DNA of 23,686 nucleotides from an uncultured Oscillospiraceae bacterium (GTDB lineage Bacteria > Bacillota > Clostridia > Oscillospirales > Acutalibacteraceae). The notes beneath the pieces were generated by a model that ran no database searches, was not told the origin of the DNA, and saw nothing but the letters and a program-made list of their open reading frames with translations. Numbering within the stretch: position 1 is the stretch's first letter; the number at the start of each line of letters is the position of its first letter. Position numbers and translations under genes: made by a program. The stretch lies in the NCBI GenBank assembly GCA_910587835.1, contig CAJUNQ010000053.1:1-23686 (forward strand), written 5' to 3'. Shown here one piece after another: positions 21,476 through 23,686 of the stretch.

Positions 21476-22618
21476 ATGACGGAAGAAAAACAGAAGATCC
21501 CTGAACTGAAAGTAATCCCGGCGGAGGAACTGCTGGACACGACCTACGCCCCGTCCGGCACATTGGTCGATGGGCTGATGGGTCAAGGCATCTACATCCT
21601 CGCCGGAGCGCCCAAGGTGGGTAAGTCCTGGCTGGTGCTGTGGCTGGCGAACCAGATCAGCAAAGGCGAACCAGTCTGGGGGCTGAAAACCGAGCAATGC
21701 GGCGTTCTCTACATCAGCCTGGAGGACACTTTCCAGCGGATTCAGCAGAGGCTGAACGATGTCAGTGGCGGCAGTCCCGGCAACATCTGGCTGGCGACCG
21801 AGGCCCTGTATATCGGAGAGGGCTTTGAGGAACAGCTTACCAGCTTCCTCACCGCCCATCCCCATGTGAAGCTGGCGATCATCGACACCCTCCAGCGCGT
21901 CCGCAAGGCCGGACAGGAGCAGTACAACTACGCCAGCGACTATGAGACGGTCTGCGCCCTGAAGAAAATCGCCGACCGTTTCCTCATCACGCTGCTGTTA
22001 GTCCACCATACCCGCAAGACCGGCTCGTCCGATTCCTTCAACATGATCTCCGGCACGACCGGGCTTCTGGGCTGTGCCGATGGCGCTCTTGTCCTGCAAA
22101 AGTCCTCCCGGATGGAAACCACTGCCACGCTGGATGTGACCGGGCGGGAAGTGGCTGATACCCAGCTGAACCTCCGCTTCGACAAGCAACGGAAGGTGTG
22201 GGAGTTTGTTTCCTTTGGAAGCGAAGCCCCGAAGAAAGAGCCTGACCCCATCCTGACCGCCGTTCAGTCCTTTACCCAGGTGCATGGCGTGTGGCGGGGC
22301 TATGCCGCTGTACTGCTGGACGAGCTGAAAGCGGAAACAGACATCAATGCTGAACCGAACACCCTGACCCGGCTGCTGAACGCCAGCATCGGAGAACTTG
22401 AGCGTGAGTACGGCGTCCGCTACCGTTCCGGGAAACGCACCGGGAAAGGCCGACTGGTCTCTCTGCTGGATTTGACTGCTCCCTGGGTCAGCACCGATAT
22501 GGACGATGTAGATAATGTAGGTAATGACGGTATTTTGAACACTGATGACGGTCGTAAAAATACCTACAATACCTACACAACCTACACGCCTGCCCCTGAT
22601 GATCCGGAAGGGGCGTGA
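21476..22618 (+). CDS. RepA-like AAA/RecA-fold ATPase of the ICE (AAA_25)
   Basis: A 380-residue ATPase of the AAA_25/RepA hexameric-helicase type found in plasmids and integrative elements. Walker A is GAPKVGKS (residues 44-51). VLYISLEDTFQRIQQRL is the second conserved segment. Walker B is LAIIDTLQRV at about residues 133-142, and LLLVHHTRK is the sensor-like strand. The core ends near residue 240; the C-terminal 140 residues include a winged-helix-like stretch and a Thr/Tyr/Asp-rich tail. It probably helps replicate or maintain the excised circular ICE. The ATG at 21476 follows AAAGGAA. It is transcribed from the consensus promoter at 21269 and is followed 4 bases later by tnpW. Confidence 0.88.
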   Translation: MTEEKQKIPELKVIPAEELLDTTYAPSGTLVDGLMGQGIYILAGAPKVGKSWLVLWLANQISKGEPVWGLKTEQCGVLYISLEDTFQRIQQRLNDVSGGSPGNIWLATEALYIGEGFEEQLTSFLTAHPHVKLAIIDTLQRVRKAGQEQYNYASDYETVCALKKIADRFLITLLLVHHTRKTGSSDSFNMISGTTGLLGCADGALVLQKSSRMETTATLDVTGREVADTQLNLRFDKQRKVWEFVSFGSEAPKKEPDPILTAVQSFTQVHGVWRGYAAVLLDELKAETDINAEPNTLTRLLNASIGELEREYGVRYRSGKRTGKGRLVSLLDLTAPWVSTDMDDVDNVGNDGILNTDDGRKNTYNTYTTYTPAPDDPEGA

Positions 22619-22622
22619 CGGC

Positions 22623-22811
22623 ATGGAGAAGCTGAACATGAACCATCCCCCGATGGAGTTGGAAAACAAAACAGTTTGCCGCCTGAACGATTACACGGAA
22701 ATCAAAATCGGCGGCGTGGTCTACCGGGTCAAAAGCGTATTCTCTGACAAAGGACAGTTGGGTGATCTGCTCGACCTGGCGGCGATGGAGAAAATCGGCC
22801 GTATCGCGTAA
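22623..22811 (+). CDS. tnpW: TnpW-like small transposon-encoded protein
   Basis: A 62-residue protein matching the TnpW family of small proteins of Tn4451/Tn1549-like elements. The mark is TVCRLNDYTEIKIGGVVYRVKS-type sequence at about residues 16-37 (NDYTEIKIGG and YRVKSVF). The molecular role is not known. I set the start at the ATG at 22623, with GGAAGGGG upstream, four bases after the ATPase stop; a longer frame through the end of the ATPase gene has no ribosome site. The serine recombinase gene follows 89 bases later with its own promoter. Confidence 0.82.
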   Translation: MEKLNMNHPPMELENKTVCRLNDYTEIKIGGVVYRVKSVFSDKGQLGDLLDLAAMEKIGRIA

Positions 22812-22817
22812 AGAGCC

Positions 22818-22846
22818 TTTGCATCAGAGCGTGAGTGTGCTATAAT
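22818..22846 (+). promoter_or_regulatory. Promoter of the serine recombinase gene
   Basis: TTTGCA (22818-22823), a 17-base spacer and TATAAT (22841-22846), preceded by TGC to give an extended -10. A palindromic site begins within the -10 box, so binding there would block the promoter. Confidence 0.75.
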
Positions 22847-22884
22847 GGCGGTAGGTAATCGACCGCCATTCGCACTGCTCTTTG
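22844..22884 (+). repeat. Hairpin/operator site and copy B of the conserved inverted site
   Basis: AATGGCGGT (22844-22852) and ACCGCCATT (22862-22870) form perfect 9-base arms around nine bases. The stretch AGGTAATCGACCGC (22853-22866), then five bases and GCACTGCTCTT (22872-22882), is the reverse complement of copy A at 13297-13322 in both blocks. It sits between promoter and recombinase start, where an autoregulatory or att-type site is expected. Confidence 0.6.
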
Positions 22885-22900
22885 GGAGGTAAAATCAAAG

Positions 22901-23686
22901 ATGCAGGAAACTTATAATGTTGGAATTTATTGCAGGCTCAGTCGGGAGGACGAGAGGACCGGCGAGTCCGTGTCCGTGGAGAACCAGAGGGAGATGCTCA
23001 GCCGCTATGTCCGGGAGCAGGGCTGGAACCTCTACGCCGCCTACTGTGACGATGGGGTCTCAGGTACGACCTTCGATAGACCCGGGTTCAACCAGCTTAT
23101 CGCTGACGCCACCGTCGGGAAAATCAATCTGGTACTCTGCAAGGACCTCAGTCGTCTCGGCAGAGATTATATCGAAAGCGGCAAGTATACAGACATCGTT
23201 TTTCCGAGCCTCGGCTGCCGGTTCATCGCCCTCAATGACGGGGTGGACACCGCTCACAAAAACAATGAGATGCTGGTAATTCTGAAAAATGTCATGAACG
23301 ACCTCTACGCCAGGGACACCAGCAGCAAGATCAAAGCGGTGAAACGCTCCTCTTTCCAAGCCGGGAAGTATGTGGGCTGCTACGCCCCCATCGGCTATCT
23401 GAAAAGCCCGGAGGACAAGCATGTTCTGGTAATCGACCCGGCTACCGCCCCCATCGTCCGGCGCATTTTTGACCTTCGGTGCCAGGGGTGCAGTTACCGA
23501 AAAATCGCCACGACCCTGAACACGGAGCAAGTGCCGACCCCCAGCAGCTTCTACTACCTGCGCCAGGGCAAGCCCAACATCCGCAAAGAGGGCGGCTACT
23601 GGCAGGCGCAGACGGTGAAGGCCATCCTCCAGAACGAGGTCTATATCGGCCACATGGTGCAGAACAAGACCGGCAATGTGTCCTAC
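22901..23686 (+). CDS. Large serine recombinase (TndX/Tn1549 integrase type), 5' part
   Basis: The first 262 codons of a large serine recombinase that would excise and integrate the ICE; the gene runs off the window. The resolvase-type catalytic domain is complete. The nucleophile is Ser14 in YCRLSRED, followed by SVENQREML, DGVSGTTFDRPGF and LVLCKDLSRLGRDY with its conserved arginines. The zinc-ribbon-preceding Recombinase domain starts near residue 150 with CYAPIGYLK and the AATLNTEQ-like helix (KIATTLNTEQVPTPS). The ATG at 22901 has GGGAGG upstream. Recombinases of this group usually lie at one end of the element, so an ICE boundary is expected a short distance beyond the window. Confidence 0.93.
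   Translation, partial: MQETYNVGIYCRLSREDERTGESVSVENQREMLSRYVREQGWNLYAAYCDDGVSGTTFDRPGFNQLIADATVGKINLVLCKDLSRLGRDYIESGKYTDIVFPSLGCRFIALNDGVDTAHKNNEMLVILKNVMNDLYARDTSSKIKAVKRSSFQAGKYVGCYAPIGYLKSPEDKHVLVIDPATAPIVRRIFDLRCQGCSYRKIATTLNTEQVPTPSSFYYLRQGKPNIRKEGGYWQAQTVKAILQNEVYIGHMVQNKTGNVSY

Noticed and set aside
1..23686. CRISPR array, tRNA, rRNA
   Set aside because: No regularly spaced repeats with unique spacers and no cloverleaf or rRNA-like sequence were seen. The paired hairpin units at 20180-20502 are inverted rather than arrayed.

Overview
The window looks like DNA from a gut-type Clostridia (Bacillota), most likely an Oscillospiraceae/Lachnospiraceae-like organism. The grounds are strong AGGAGG-type ribosome binding sites, consensus sigma-A promoters, LplABC-type sugar transport, a corrinoid (B12) methyl-transfer cassette of the acetogen/anaerobe type, and pieces of a Tn4451/Tn1549-like integrative conjugative element (ICE: TnpV, TnpW, large serine recombinase, VirB4-type ATPase). 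The taxonomy is inferred from gene content only.

Layout. (1) 1-2050, minus strand: a long fragment of a VirB4/TraE conjugation ATPase. It lacks its N-terminus at about 2045 and is interrupted near 190 by what looks like the end of an IS21-type insertion sequence. (2) 2042-8253, minus strand: a sugar operon read pfkB-like kinase > GH4 glycosidase > solute-binding lipoprotein > permease LplB > permease LplC. It is driven by a near-consensus promoter at 8225-8253, and its last gene is cut off exactly where the VirB4 fragment begins. (3) 8456-13035: a corrinoid cassette. A RACo-type reductive activator (minus) is divergent from a PocR-AraC regulator, followed by a corrinoid protein and a DUF2284 Fe-S-type protein. 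The partner methyltransferase is not in the window. (4) 13036-13800: a truncated winged-helix fragment, a perfect palindrome and tnpV, i.e. ICE sequence again. The 11-kb metabolic block is therefore bracketed by ICE sequence on both sides. (5) 13895-20088: a compact five-gene defence operon, visibly richer in A+T than its flanks. It encodes a C5 cytosine methyltransferase, a GHKL (MutL/MORC-like) ATPase, an Mrr-nuclease/DEAH-helicase fusion, a 193-residue protein I do not recognise, and a Vsr-like nuclease. Stop/start overlaps or gaps of 1-2 bases couple all five genes. (6) 20180-20502: two inverted, covarying copies of a multi-hairpin element around a further inverted repeat, a good candidate for an origin of transfer or another structured element. 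(7) 20547-23686: ICE maintenance genes, namely an XRE regulator (minus) divergent from a RepA-like AAA ATPase, with a perfect operator over a consensus promoter, then tnpW and the first 262 codons of a large serine recombinase that runs off the window.

How the parts work together. The defence operon most likely modifies host DNA at one cytosine motif and attacks DNA lacking the mark, using a GHKL ATPase, a translocating helicase and two nuclease-fold proteins. Operons of this general kind (MutL/MORC-like ATPases in restriction-modification loci) are known from comparative genomics, but this exact arrangement with the 193-residue protein is the best candidate here for a little-described system. 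Its position between ICE genes suggests it is ICE cargo. The sugar operon would import and process an oligosaccharide or glycoside, and the corrinoid cassette would demethylate an unknown methylated substrate.
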